From Hyphomicrobiales bacterium (lineage in GTDB: Bacteria > Pseudomonadota > Alphaproteobacteria > Rhizobiales > Methyloligellaceae): DNA of 64,000 nt. Below, piece by piece: positions 1 through 9,203 of the stretch. The notes beneath the pieces were generated by a model, which had not been told where the DNA came from, did no database searches, and saw only the letters and a program-made list of their open reading frames with translations. Within the stretch, counting starts at the first letter, position 1, and each line of letters starts with the position of its first letter. The stretch lies in NCBI GenBank assembly GCA_021775525.1, contig JAJFHQ010000027.1, positions 36,712-100,711 on the forward strand, given 5' to 3'. A program made the position numbers and the translations under genes.

Positions 1-2
1 GG

Positions 3-596
3 GATCTGGCCATGCAGACCCTCTCGCTCATGCTCGCGGCCATTGCGCTCGGTATCGTGATCGGTCTGCCGGTGGGTATCGCCATGGCGCAGAGTGACCG
101 GTTGCGCGCCATCATCCTTCCGCTGCTGGATGTGATGCAAACCATGCCGAGTTTTGTCTATCTCATCCCCGCCCTCATGCTGTTTGGTCTGGGCAAAGTC
201 CCGGCCCTGCTCGCCACCGTGATTTACGCGGCGCCTCCCCTCATTCGCCTGACCGACCTGGGTATTCGTCTGGTGGACCGGGAAATCGTCGAGGCATCGG
301 AATCATTCGGCGCAAACACCCGTCAAAAGCTCCTCGGCATTCAATTACCACTGGCGTTGCCAAACATCATGCAGGGCGTCAACCAGATGACCATGATGGC
401 GTTGGCCATGGTGGTGATCGCCTCCATGATCGGTGCGCGGGGGCTTGGCGAGGAGGTGCTGCTCGGCATACAACGGCTCGACTTCGGGCGCGGAGCTGAG
501 GCTGGCTTGTCCATCGTCGCCTTGGCGATCATCTTCGATCGCATCACACAAGCCTATGGCCGTACACAGGACTATACCCGCCGGGCGGCAGGCTGA
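3..596 (+). CDS. proW: ABC transporter permease, glycine betaine/proline type (5' end cut by window)
   Basis: Inner-membrane permease of an osmoprotectant (ProU/OpuA-type) importer. The frame is open to the window edge, so the ATG at 12 is probably internal and only the C-terminal ~197 residues are present. They consist of several hydrophobic helices. The BPD-type permease loop is visible as EASESFGANTRQKLLGIQLPLALPN, the EAA region that docks onto the ATPase; GARGLGEEVL follows near the end. It stops one base before the ATPase gene, so the two form an operon. The substrate is inferred from family likeness only; choline, betaine or proline are all possible. Confidence 0.85.
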   Translation, partial: DLAMQTLSLMLAAIALGIVIGLPVGIAMAQSDRLRAIILPLLDVMQTMPSFVYLIPALMLFGLGKVPALLATVIYAAPPLIRLTDLGIRLVDREIVEASESFGANTRQKLLGIQLPLALPNIMQGVNQMTMMALAMVVIASMIGARGLGEEVLLGIQRLDFGRGAEAGLSIVALAIIFDRITQAYGRTQDYTRRAAG

Positions 597-597
597 C

Positions 598-1404
598 ATG
601 GCTAAAATTTCCTTCCAATCTGTCACCAAAATCTTTTGCAAGGTGCCGGAACACGCTCTCAGCCTGCTTGAAAACGGTGCGGATAAAGAGGATATCCGGA
701 CAAAAACCGGATGCACCTTGGCACTCGATAATGTTTCGCTTGATGTGCCGGAGGGGCGCATTTTTGCCGTCATGGGTCTGTCGGGTTCGGGAAAATCCAC
801 GCTCCTTCGCCTGGTCAATCGCCTGATCGAGCCAACTTCCGGCGATGTCCTGATTGATGGGCGTTCGGTGCTGGAACTGGGTCCATCTGCATTGTTGCGC
901 CTGCGCCGGGGCCAGATCTCGATGGTGTTTCAAAGTTTCGCGCTGTTTCCCCACAAGAGCGTTGAAGACAACGTGGCCTATGGGCTCGCGCTTGGTGATC
1001 TGCCGCGCAAAGACGCGCGCGCGCAAGCACAGCGCTGGATAGAGACGGTTGGCCTAGGGGGTTATGACCAGGCCTTTCCATATGAGCTTTCGGGGGGCAT
1101 GCAGCAGCGGGTGGGGCTTGCAAGGGCACTCGCCACCAACCCGGATATTCTGCTCATGGACGAGCCGTTCAGCGCTCTCGATCCTTTAATCCGAAAAGAG
1201 ATGCAGGATCACCTCTTGCAGCTTCAAGGAGATTTGAAGAAAACGATACTTTTCATCACCCATGATCTTGGAGAAGCGATACGTCTGGGCGACAGGATCG
1301 CGATTATAAAAGACGGCCAGGTGATGCAGGCCGGGACACCGCAGAATATCCTCAAAAAACCGGCAAGTGACCACGTAAGGGCCTTTGTCGGCACATTGAG
1401 GTAA
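598..1404 (+). CDS. proV: ABC transporter ATP-binding protein, ProV-like
   Basis: ATPase partner of the upstream permease. Visible motifs are Walker A GLSGSGKST, the signature LSGGMQQRVGLARAL, Walker B ILLMDEPFSALDPL and the switch histidine in LFITHD. The N-terminal VTKIFCKVPEHAL region resembles the ProV extension rather than a generic ATPase. At 268 residues it is shorter than E. coli ProV (about 400) because the C-terminal CBS pair is missing, as in many alphaproteobacterial versions. The ATG at 598 was chosen because it lies one base after the permease stop; the same frame is open further upstream, but that part overlaps the permease gene. Confidence 0.85.
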   Translation: MAKISFQSVTKIFCKVPEHALSLLENGADKEDIRTKTGCTLALDNVSLDVPEGRIFAVMGLSGSGKSTLLRLVNRLIEPTSGDVLIDGRSVLELGPSALLRLRRGQISMVFQSFALFPHKSVEDNVAYGLALGDLPRKDARAQAQRWIETVGLGGYDQAFPYELSGGMQQRVGLARALATNPDILLMDEPFSALDPLIRKEMQDHLLQLQGDLKKTILFITHDLGEAIRLGDRIAIIKDGQVMQAGTPQNILKKPASDHVRAFVGTLR

Positions 1405-1586
1405 TTTACCGGTATCCATTGCGTCAAAAACGGACGTTTTCCGCAAAAATTAAACTTGAATTTAGGACTTTCACCCGAGACTCGAGCGTGTACGGGTTTG
1501 GTCCGGGCTGATGGCACCAAGGCTATGGCAATGGCCTGCCCGTGTTTGAGTAGAAGTGTCGGGCAAAGTTGAAACACGTTGTGAGA

Positions 1587-3170
1587 ATGAGTACGGGATC
1601 GAACCCTGCCCAGTTGAGTGACGCTGAACAGGCCGCTGGACCTGCCAGGCTGACCGCGCGTAGCGTTCAGGACGCTCGCGAACGGCTGACATACAAATCA
1701 GATACACGGCCTGAATTCGACTATGAATTGCTGCTCATGTTCGTCAAGAACGAGTTGAGCGCATCTCTTGCCATCCCACTCCTTGCCGTTATCGTCGCCC
1801 TCGCCTCGATGTTCTGGGCGCCAGCAAACGAATTGATCCTGTGGTTGTCGACGGTTTTGGTGTCGAAAGGCATTTTGCTGGCGCTCTGCCGGGAATTCAC
1901 CAAGCGTCCGCGCGGCCAGGTGAATATCCTGCAATGGCGCTCCAAACTCATGGCGGCCGAATTTCTGTATGGCGTCACCTGGGCGGGCGTCGCCTTTATA
2001 AGCATCGGCAGCAACGATCATTCGGCGCATATGTTCCTGTTTGCCTGCATGACAGTCGTCATTGCAATGCGGATGATGTTTGCATCAACGGTCATGCCAA
2101 TTGTCTATGCCGGCACAATCCCGATGACGGTTGCGCTTGTGCTGCGTTTTGCACTCCTTGATACGCCATTCTACTGGGCCATGGCGGCGATGGCTGTCGG
2201 TGTACATATCTATTTCGTTTTCCTCATGAAGGGTCTGAATACGACCGTGCTGACCATGCTGGAATACCGCGCGGAAAAGGAACTGCTGATCACCGAGCTG
2301 GAGCAATCCAAGTCGATTTCCGACGAGGCTCGACGCCGCGCGGAATCCGCCAATATCGCGAAATCACGCTTCCTGGCGACCATGAGCCATGAATTACGAA
2401 CACCGCTTAATGCCGTGCTCGGCTTCTCAGAGGTGATGAAGGCGGAAATCCTGGGGCCGCACTCCGTCCCTACCTACAAGGAATACGCCAAGGACATTCA
2501 CGAAAGCGGCCAGCATTTGCTCAACCTGATCAATGAAATCCTTGATTTGTCGCGCATTGAAGCCGGGCGCTACGAACTTCAGGAAGAAGCTGTCACGCTT
2601 GCCGATGTGGTGGAGGATTGCAACCGCCTGCAAAAATTGAGAGCAGAGAAGAAAGGCCTCAATATAATCCAGAATTTCCAGGAAGGCCTACCGCAGATAT
2701 GGGCTGATGAGCGGGCCATCCGGCAGGTTTGCCTTAACCTTCTCTCGAACGCGATCAAGTTTACCCCTTCGGACGGCACTATTTCACTGACTATCGGCAC
2801 AACGGAAACTGGCGGACAATATCTCAGCGTCAATGACACGGGCCCCGGCATCCCTGAAGAAGAAATCCCACGCGTGCTGAAAAGTTTTGGCCAGGGATCT
2901 CTTGCCCACGAAACCGCAGAAGGTGGCACAGGCCTCGGGCTGCCTATTGTCATGGGTCTTGTCGAGTTACATGGTGGTACATTCGATATCAAGAGCAAGC
3001 TGCGCCAAGGCACACTGGTAACGATTACATTGCCGCGCGAGCGGGTGATGCAGGCCCTGCCACGTCTGAGCGAGCCGGGGGAAGCACAGCCGGAGGAACA
3101 TACCGCTGAGGGTCAGGGCGCATGGCGCGAGCGCCATAACACTCGCCATGCACAACGCAACATCGCGTAA
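1587..3170 (+). CDS. Membrane sensor histidine kinase, PleC/DivJ (PdhS) family
   Basis: About 60 cytoplasmic residues are followed by roughly six hydrophobic segments (residues ~55-215), a short coiled linker, then HisKA and HATPase_c domains. The phosphoacceptor is in SHELRTPLNA (His268). The segment after it (GFSEVMKAEILGP, YAKDIHESGQHLLNLINE, SRIEAGRYE) is the DHp signature of kinases acting on DivK-type regulators. The N box (NLLSNAIKF) and G boxes (NDTGPGIP, GGTGLGLPIV) are intact, so kinase activity is expected. There is no PAS domain. ATG 1587 was chosen; an in-frame TTG at 1569 adds six residues, and neither has a strong SD. The input signal is unknown. Confidence 0.85.
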   Translation: MSTGSNPAQLSDAEQAAGPARLTARSVQDARERLTYKSDTRPEFDYELLLMFVKNELSASLAIPLLAVIVALASMFWAPANELILWLSTVLVSKGILLALCREFTKRPRGQVNILQWRSKLMAAEFLYGVTWAGVAFISIGSNDHSAHMFLFACMTVVIAMRMMFASTVMPIVYAGTIPMTVALVLRFALLDTPFYWAMAAMAVGVHIYFVFLMKGLNTTVLTMLEYRAEKELLITELEQSKSISDEARRRAESANIAKSRFLATMSHELRTPLNAVLGFSEVMKAEILGPHSVPTYKEYAKDIHESGQHLLNLINEILDLSRIEAGRYELQEEAVTLADVVEDCNRLQKLRAEKKGLNIIQNFQEGLPQIWADERAIRQVCLNLLSNAIKFTPSDGTISLTIGTTETGGQYLSVNDTGPGIPEEEIPRVLKSFGQGSLAHETAEGGTGLGLPIVMGLVELHGGTFDIKSKLRQGTLVTITLPRERVMQALPRLSEPGEAQPEEHTAEGQGAWRERHNTRHAQRNIA

Positions 3171-3289
3171 AAATCAGCCCTGCACACAAATCCTGGTCAG
3201 AGCATTTGTTTTGTCGGCATGAACTTCTTAAATAACATCTATGCCGCACAGATCCCCAACAGCGGATTTTGCCATGGAGTAAAGCTGAT

Positions 3290-3994
3290 ATGAGCGCATG
3301 GATAGGGCTGGGAATGCTGGTGGTTGCGGGTATCGCACTGATTATCAGCCACGATTCCGGATCGATTGCCGGATTTGACAATGCTGATTTTGCCGGGATT
3401 GTCGCCGCCCTCGCCTTGCTTATTTTTCTCGGTATTCCAATGCTGAGAAGCTATCGCGGAGGGTTCAGCGGCGCTGTCCGGGACGCTGTTTTCTGGGGCT
3501 TGCTGGCCCTTGGCCTCGTTGCCGGTTACAGCTACCGCGATCAAGTGAAGCCCATCGCATTGCGCATCGCCGGTGAACTCCTGCCGGGCACGCCAATCCA
3601 GCTTGAATCCAGTGATGCGAAATCCATCACAGTGCGCATTCGCAAGCAGGCAGATGGACAATTTATGGCCCAGACCATTGCCAATGGCGCGAAAATCGAC
3701 ATGGTCGTCGATACGGGTGCGTCAACCATCTTTCTGAATCAATCAGATGCCGCTCTGGCAGGCATCAAGCTCGAGGGTTTGCGTTACTCAATTCCAGTTC
3801 AGACGGCGAATGGAAGGTCCTTTGCCGCGCGGGTACGCCTGAAAAATGTGTCTGTTGGACCACTCAGTATTAATAACGTTGATGCGCTCATCGCCAAGCA
3901 GGGCGCATTGCGAGAAAGCCTGCTTGGTATGAGTTTTTTAAACCGTTTACGTTCTTATGAGTTCTCTGGAGATTTTCTGACCTTGCGAAGCTAG
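3290..3994 (+). CDS. Membrane-anchored retropepsin-like aspartic protease (TIGR02281 type), copy 1
   Basis: Three N-terminal hydrophobic helices (residues ~3-20, ~35-52, ~68-82) precede a single retropepsin-like domain. The catalytic motif VVDTGAST follows MAQTIANGAKIDM, and a downstream hydrophobic pair (SLLGMSFLNRL) closes the fold. Families of this type act as dimers in the periplasm, each subunit giving one Asp. The ATG at 3290 has GGAG ten bases upstream; an earlier in-frame TTG at 3269 is less likely. It lies 63 bases before a shorter paralogue and 119 bases after the kinase gene. The substrate is unknown. Confidence 0.8.
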   Translation: MSAWIGLGMLVVAGIALIISHDSGSIAGFDNADFAGIVAALALLIFLGIPMLRSYRGGFSGAVRDAVFWGLLALGLVAGYSYRDQVKPIALRIAGELLPGTPIQLESSDAKSITVRIRKQADGQFMAQTIANGAKIDMVVDTGASTIFLNQSDAALAGIKLEGLRYSIPVQTANGRSFAARVRLKNVSVGPLSINNVDALIAKQGALRESLLGMSFLNRLRSYEFSGDFLTLRS

Positions 3995-4057
3995 TGTCTG
4001 ACCGGACCTGCGGGTTCATCAAAACACGTGAAGGTCAACTCCTGGGGTTCAGTGACG

Positions 4058-4630
4058 ATGACGTATAGTTCCGGCGTAAAACATTTCATACGAGAAGCCG
4101 CATTGTGGGTGGCCGTAGCTCTTATTGGCTTCTCAGGGGTTTATTATTTCGATGATTTACGCGGTTTTGCGTCGCAGACAATCGCCACCGCCGTGTCAAG
4201 TCCGGAGACAATCGTTAGTACCCCTGCCCCGACGCCGCATCAAAACACGTCGGGATTTGAACGCTCGGTGACGCTCAACGCCAGCCGCAATGGCCATTTC
4301 TTCGCCCGCGCTTATATCAATGGCCGGCCAATCGCCGTCATGGTCGATACGGGTGCGACCCAGATTGCCCTTACATATGAAGATGCAGAACGTCTGGGTC
4401 TGAGACCGCACACGAGTGATTTCACTCAAACAACACGCACCGCAAATGGAATTGGTCACTCGGCGCCTGTTGACTTGGACAGTGTTCGCATTGGTGACGT
4501 GGAAGTTTCAGATTTGCGGGGCTCTATTTCCGAACCGGGCAAGCTTCACATCACATTGCTGGGCATGGAATTTATTCGCAAGCTGGAGCGCTTTGAATTG
4601 CGCGGACGCGAACTCGTGCTTGTCGAATAA
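4058..4630 (+). CDS. Membrane-anchored retropepsin-like aspartic protease, copy 2
   Basis: Paralogue of the gene just upstream, with one N-terminal helix (ALWVAVALIGFSGVYYF) and then a Pro/Thr-rich linker. The protease domain has catalytic VMVDTGATQIAL, the flap-like stretch TTRTANGIG, and the C-terminal LLGMEFIRKL that matches SLLGMSFLNRL of copy 1. At about 190 residues it is the usual length for TIGR02281 proteins; copy 1 carries an enlarged membrane part. The start is uncertain: ATG 4058 was preferred (GGGG about 10 bases upstream) over GTG 4028. Confidence 0.8.
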   Translation: MTYSSGVKHFIREAALWVAVALIGFSGVYYFDDLRGFASQTIATAVSSPETIVSTPAPTPHQNTSGFERSVTLNASRNGHFFARAYINGRPIAVMVDTGATQIALTYEDAERLGLRPHTSDFTQTTRTANGIGHSAPVDLDSVRIGDVEVSDLRGSISEPGKLHITLLGMEFIRKLERFELRGRELVLVE

Positions 4631-4714
4631 CTGATCGCGTATGCGAACCAGCGATTGTTGGCTTGGGCCAGTTCAGCTATCTAGTCACCTTAATCCGACA
4701 CCGAGGCCAAGCTG

Positions 4715-6214
4715 ATGTTTCCCAAACCGCGGACCGACCTGACTCCGAATACGCTCGAGTACGAGCAGTTCCCCTTTATCAAGCCAACCGGCTTTCGCGA
4801 ATATGACGCGCGCTGGATTTACCCCGATGAACTCAATCTCATGGGGCTGCAGGCCATCGGCATGGGGCTGGCGGAATTGTTTCGCAGGCGCGGCGTGCCG
4901 CTCCGGATCGTAACCGGACATGATTTCCGCTCATACTCCGCCTCGATCAAGCAGTCACTCATTTCCGGTATGCTGGCTGGTGGCTTGGAAGTTCACGACA
5001 TCGGCCTGGCACTTTCGCCAACCGCATACTTCGCCCAGTTCGAGTTGGATGTGAAAGGTGTTGCCATGGTCACCGCAAGCCATAATGACAATGGCTGGAC
5101 CGGAATCAAGATGGGGCTGGACCGCCCCCTCACCTTCGGGCCGGACGATATCGGCGAGCTCAAAGAGATCGTGCTTTCAGGAACCTCCCAGTCAACGGGC
5201 GGCGGACGATACAAATTCCATCCTGAAATACGTGACCGCTATATCGAGGATTTGTGTGACCGCCCTAAACTCAGTCGCAAGCTAAAGGTTGTTGCAGCAT
5301 GCGGGAACGGCACGGCAGGCGCGTTTGCGCCCCAGGTTCTGGCAGCTGCGGGTTGCGAGGTGGTGCCGCTCAATTGCGATCTGGACCACTCCTTCCCGAA
5401 CTACAATCCCAATCCTGAAGACATGAAAATGCTGGAAGCAATCCGAGATGCGGTTCTCTTAACGGGGGCTGATGTCGGTTTTGCGTTTGACGGGGATGGG
5501 GACCGCTGCGGTGTGGTTGATAATGAAGGAACGCCAATCTTCGCCGACAAGGTTGGTGTCATGCTGGCCCGCGACCTCTCGGCGCAGCATAAGAACGCCA
5601 AATTCGTTGCCGATTTAAAATCTACCGGACTGTTCCTGACTGATCCCGTTCTCAAGGCCAACGGTGCTACATGTGAATATTGGAAAACCGGCCACTCCTA
5701 CATGAAGCGCTATTCTCACGAGACCGGCGCTCTGGTGGGTTTCGAAAAGTCCGGCCATTTCTTTTTTAATCCGCCATTGGGCCGCGGCTATGACGACGGT
5801 CTGGTCTCGGCGCTGGCCATCTGTGACATGCTCGAGCGAAGCCCTGGCAAGTCCATGTCGGACATGCTGCGTGACCTGCCACAGACATGGCAATCACCCA
5901 CAATGTCTCCACACTGCGCGGACGAGATCAAATATGAAGTGATTGAGCGCGCCGTAAACCATTTCTCTGACATAGCATCGCAGGGCAAAACACTTGCAAA
6001 CCAGCCCATAAGCGATGTGATCACGGTCAATGGCATTCGCATCGTACTGGAAGATGGCACCTGGGGTCTGCTCCGCGCCTCTTCCAACAAACCGGAACTT
6101 GTTGTCGTTGTCGAGAGCCCCACATCGGAAGAAAATATGCGGGCCATCTTTGCAGAGATCGACGGCTATCTCTCAGACCAGCCTGAAGTTGGAGACTATA
6201 ATCAGAAGATATAA
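4715..6214 (+). CDS. Phosphomannomutase/phosphoglucomutase
   Basis: Interconverts hexose-6-phosphate and hexose-1-phosphate, feeding GDP-mannose or UDP-glucose synthesis for envelope polysaccharide. It is a full-length alpha-D-phosphohexomutase (499 aa). The phosphoserine loop is TASHNDNGWTG (Ser122), the Mg loop is FDGDGDRCG (Asp259/261/263), the sugar-specificity loop is GFEKSGHFF and the phosphate-binding loop is RASSNKPEL. The GFEKSGH loop fits the PMM/PGM (AlgC-like) class. The ATG has GAGG eight bases upstream. The loops alone do not settle which sugar is preferred. Confidence 0.88.
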   Translation: MFPKPRTDLTPNTLEYEQFPFIKPTGFREYDARWIYPDELNLMGLQAIGMGLAELFRRRGVPLRIVTGHDFRSYSASIKQSLISGMLAGGLEVHDIGLALSPTAYFAQFELDVKGVAMVTASHNDNGWTGIKMGLDRPLTFGPDDIGELKEIVLSGTSQSTGGGRYKFHPEIRDRYIEDLCDRPKLSRKLKVVAACGNGTAGAFAPQVLAAAGCEVVPLNCDLDHSFPNYNPNPEDMKMLEAIRDAVLLTGADVGFAFDGDGDRCGVVDNEGTPIFADKVGVMLARDLSAQHKNAKFVADLKSTGLFLTDPVLKANGATCEYWKTGHSYMKRYSHETGALVGFEKSGHFFFNPPLGRGYDDGLVSALAICDMLERSPGKSMSDMLRDLPQTWQSPTMSPHCADEIKYEVIERAVNHFSDIASQGKTLANQPISDVITVNGIRIVLEDGTWGLLRASSNKPELVVVVESPTSEENMRAIFAEIDGYLSDQPEVGDYNQKI

Positions 6215-6276
6215 GACTACTGAATTGCCGCTTCTGTAGTAGGCGAAGCCGCTCGGCGCACATATTTTTCAAATGC

Positions 6277-6459
6277 TCAGATGCGGGCGACAACCGTCTT
6301 GCCGGCGTCGATGACCACCTGACCACCATCCGCACACGCCGAAGCTGTCATAGCCATATAATTTTCACAGTTTACCAGTGGGCCGGGAAATGCCCAGTCC
6401 ACCTCTCCCACGCTTTCCTGCCCCGCTGAATCGCAACCAATTATGAAAATTTGGTACAA
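6277..6459 (-). CDS. Possible small protein, TTG start (doubtful)
   Basis: The 300 bases between the mutase and DUF2062 genes hold no clear gene. This 60-codon minus-strand frame is the only candidate. Its TTG start is preceded by a strong purine run (AAGGGGG, four bases upstream), and the product has three cysteines (GCDS, VNCENY, SACADGG). It is not a family I recognise, and a chance ORF with a chance SD cannot be excluded. If real it is transcribed divergently from the DUF2062 gene. Confidence 0.25.
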   Translation of the reverse strand: MYQIFIIGCDSAGQESVGEVDWAFPGPLVNCENYMAMTASACADGGQVVIDAGKTVVARI

Positions 6460-6514
6460 CTCACCCCCTTGATTGCCCTAATCTCTGACCTGTTGGTCAA
6501 ATACGGAATTCACA

Positions 6515-7120
6515 ATGAACAGGCCAAGGAAATACGGTCTCCTCGAACGCGTGAGACGCATTGTACGTTATCGCCTGCATATCCCGATGCTGCGCAATAC
6601 CCAGCCGCCATCGCATGTGGCGCGTGGTGTGATGATTGGTATGATTTGGGCAATGACGCCATTTTTCGGTATTCACATGGGTCTTGTCTTTGCGACCTGG
6701 CTGGTGTCCCGGTGGCTGTTCGGATGGAATTTCTGCCTTGTGAACGGGCTTGCCTGGACCTGGACAACAAATATCTTCACCGTCATCCCCGCCTTCTACC
6801 TGTTTTATCTCACCGGCCAGACGCTACTGGGAAATTTTTCCGATCCACTGGGGTATGACAACTTCAAATCGGTTATGATGACGGCCGAACAAGACGCCGT
6901 TGAACATCCGAGCCACCTGGGAGCCCAGTTGAGCAATCTGTGGGAAGCTTTCGGCATCCCGCTATTCACCGGTTCTGCTGTCTGGGCCGCCATCGCTGGA
7001 TGTATCTCCTACTGGTTGAGCCTGGGTTTCGTGACCCGCTACAGGCAACACCGCGCCAACAAAATGTCCGCTGCCAAGAAAAAACCTGCATTGAGCAAAC
7101 GAACCAAGCACCGGATCTAA
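6515..7120 (+). CDS. DUF2062 domain membrane protein
   Basis: Small inner-membrane protein of the DUF2062 family. The diagnostic stretch is visible at residues ~25-75: a basic N-terminus, then RGVMIGMIWAMTPFFGIHM, and NGLAWTWTTN near the second helix. A third hydrophobic segment lies at ~150-172 and the tail is Lys/Arg-rich. The function of the family is not established. Its stop overlaps the stop of the convergent MFS gene by three bases. Confidence 0.8.
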   Translation: MNRPRKYGLLERVRRIVRYRLHIPMLRNTQPPSHVARGVMIGMIWAMTPFFGIHMGLVFATWLVSRWLFGWNFCLVNGLAWTWTTNIFTVIPAFYLFYLTGQTLLGNFSDPLGYDNFKSVMMTAEQDAVEHPSHLGAQLSNLWEAFGIPLFTGSAVWAAIAGCISYWLSLGFVTRYRQHRANKMSAAKKKPALSKRTKHRI

Positions 7121-8298
7121 GCCCCCTTTAAAGACCCCCTTAAAAGCAGACTCATCGGTAATGGCACCAAGGTTATGCAGGCCAATGTCAGCATCACCGG
7201 GGTTAATCCGAACCGGTCGCCTATCAATCCAAATGCGATTGGCGCACAGATCATTGCTGCGTTGGCCACGGAATAAATCAGAGCGAAGCCGCGCGACTGG
7301 CGGTCATCGTGTACGAGATCGCCCACGGTTCCATATGAGATAGAGGACGAGCCCTGCAAGGCCGCACCAAGCACCGGCAGCAGAAAAAATGCCGTCAGTG
7401 TGGGGGCAACAAGCACGGCAATTATTCCCAACGCAGTCAGGCATTCCACTAGCGCCAGTGAGCGAATAACACCGAACCGGCCAGCAAGAAATCCGCATCC
7501 AACTTTTCCAAACACACCGCCGGCTAAGGTCAACACAACGGCGAAAGCGGCAAGACTGGTCGGAACCTCTTTCTCGATCATCAGGAATGCGAGGAAGGTC
7601 AGGAAGCCGCCTTGCACCACTGTGTCCACAAAGACAATCGCCGCCAGCGCTGAAAACGCAGTGCGATCGCGCAAACCCCAGTCCAGCGTCCTTGAAGACT
7701 TCATGTGATGCGTTGAATTTGAGGGGCGCCCTCCAACTTCCAGGCGCGTAAAAATGGCAAACAGGAGCAGGGCTGCAAATAGCGCCACTGCGCCAAATCC
7801 CAGCGTTACGCCTTGCCATGAGACTCCCACACCGATCGAGAGAGTAAACAGCGCGGCAAACGCCAATTTACCGGCATCACCAGCCGAATTATAGGCGCCA
7901 AGCGCCGCGCGCCTCTCGGAACCGTTGAACGCAGTACTGATAACCGAAGAGGACAATGCGTGCTGAAATGCGGCCCCGAAACCTGCCACGAAAAGGCTCA
8001 ACAGGATCAGTTGGTAGGAATTAGATACCGAAAGGCAGAGATAACCCAGCCCCGCACATAACAGGCCAAAGCTGAGCAGCGTACGCTCACCGATGCGCTC
8101 CGACAGCATTCCGGAGGGGAGTTCGAACAGTGTCATTGCGCTGCTGTTGGCGGCCCTGATGATGCCGACCTGCGAATAAGTCAAACCGTAGGATTGGGCC
8201 AGCAACGGCAGGAGGACATACACAAGACTGGTGAGCCCGTCCTGAAGGCCGTGTGCCCCGCAGCAGGTCGCGAGGGTGATATTGCGTCGCTTGAGCAA
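7117..8298 (-). CDS. MFS transporter, fosmidomycin-resistance-like
   Basis: Twelve-helix major facilitator of 393 residues. The N-terminus (CCGAHGLQDGLTSLVYVLLPLL) matches the Fsr/fosmidomycin-resistance type, where the AHxxxD motif sits in helix 1. SGMLSERIGERTLL is the loop 2-3 motif A. Charged residues are scarce inside helices, as expected for a drug/proton exporter, but the substrate is unknown. The start is a TTG with GGAG only four bases upstream. It shares its orientation with the TauE/SafE gene 60 bases upstream, so co-transcription is possible. It ends inside the stop codon of DUF2062. Confidence 0.8.
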   Translation of the reverse strand: MLKRRNITLATCCGAHGLQDGLTSLVYVLLPLLAQSYGLTYSQVGIIRAANSSAMTLFELPSGMLSERIGERTLLSFGLLCAGLGYLCLSVSNSYQLILLSLFVAGFGAAFQHALSSSVISTAFNGSERRAALGAYNSAGDAGKLAFAALFTLSIGVGVSWQGVTLGFGAVALFAALLLFAIFTRLEVGGRPSNSTHHMKSSRTLDWGLRDRTAFSALAAIVFVDTVVQGGFLTFLAFLMIEKEVPTSLAAFAVVLTLAGGVFGKVGCGFLAGRFGVIRSLALVECLTALGIIAVLVAPTLTAFFLLPVLGAALQGSSSISYGTVGDLVHDDRQSRGFALIYSVANAAMICAPIAFGLIGDRFGLTPVMLTLACITLVPLPMSLLLRGSLKGA

Positions 8299-8358
8299 TT
8301 GGCTCCGCTTTTCTGGTCGCTACATTTCCGTTTCAGCGCGACCTTATCGCATATTGAG

Positions 8359-9186
8359 CTACAGAAGCGTCCAGAAGAACCGGAGCGCGACAATTGCCAG
8401 AAATGTGGCGAAGGCGATCTCAAGATTCCGCCGTGAAATTCCATGTGCCAGGCGCACACCGAGCGGCGCAGCAAGAACACTAACCGATGCAATGACAGCT
8501 GCTCCAAGAATATTTACATAGCCCAGTGAGCCGGGAGGCAAGCCTGTAGCGGCAAGCCCGGCCCAGATGAAACCAAGGGTTCCGGGAATGGCAATCATTG
8601 GCCCGAAACCCGATGAAGTCGCAACCGCCTGATGAATTGTGCGGCCGTATAGCGTCATCATCATGGTTATGAATGCACCACCCCCAATGCTCATGAGCGT
8701 TGAAACGAGACCAATGACCATGCCGTAGAGCGCGCGTAGCGGATTACCTGGAATTGCATTGCCAAGCTTCCACTTGTCTCCCCCGAGATAAAGCTTGAGG
8801 GAGAAGGCTGTCGCGGCGCCTGCCCAAACGGCCTTCAGAACGCTCTCATTGGAAAACCTGGCGACAAGAACCCCGAGGCACACTCCGGCGACAACCGGCA
8901 GCACAAAAGACCTGACAATATCCATGTCCACAGCCCCAGCTGCCTTGTGCGCAAAGAAAGAACGCAGTGACGTGGGCATGATGACGGCAAGGGATGTGCC
9001 GACGCACAGATGCATCCGCACAGATTCATCAACGCCAAGTACAGAAAACACTTCAAACAGGATGGGGACCAGTATCCCCCCGCCGCCAATCCCTAGCATA
9101 CCTGCAAGAATCCCGGTAACGAGGCCGGCAGCCAGCAGGACGCCAACGAGCCACAGGACCTCATTATGCGGCATCCCCAATATCAT
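8359..9186 (-). CDS. TauE/SafE family permease (sulfite/sulfonate exporter-like)
   Basis: Integral membrane protein of 275 residues with about eight helices. The TauE/SafE repeats are visible at the N-terminus (GLVTGILAGMLGIGGGGILVP) and again mid-protein (GLVSTLMSIGGGAFITMMM); this pseudo-duplication with GIGGG motifs is diagnostic. Members export sulfite, sulfoacetate or related anions, and the exact substrate cannot be told here. The ATG at 9186 has AGGA nine bases upstream; a second ATG four codons in has no spacing for its GGGG. Confidence 0.85.
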   Translation of the reverse strand: MILGMPHNEVLWLVGVLLAAGLVTGILAGMLGIGGGGILVPILFEVFSVLGVDESVRMHLCVGTSLAVIMPTSLRSFFAHKAAGAVDMDIVRSFVLPVVAGVCLGVLVARFSNESVLKAVWAGAATAFSLKLYLGGDKWKLGNAIPGNPLRALYGMVIGLVSTLMSIGGGAFITMMMTLYGRTIHQAVATSSGFGPMIAIPGTLGFIWAGLAATGLPPGSLGYVNILGAAVIASVSVLAAPLGVRLAHGISRRNLEIAFATFLAIVALRFFWTLL

Positions 9187-9203
9187 CTGATCAGGTCCTG
9201 AAA

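Noticed and set aside
1405..1450. Terminator after proV
   Set aside because: The AAAAC/GTTTT stem is only five weak pairs with a poor tail, so no terminator was called.
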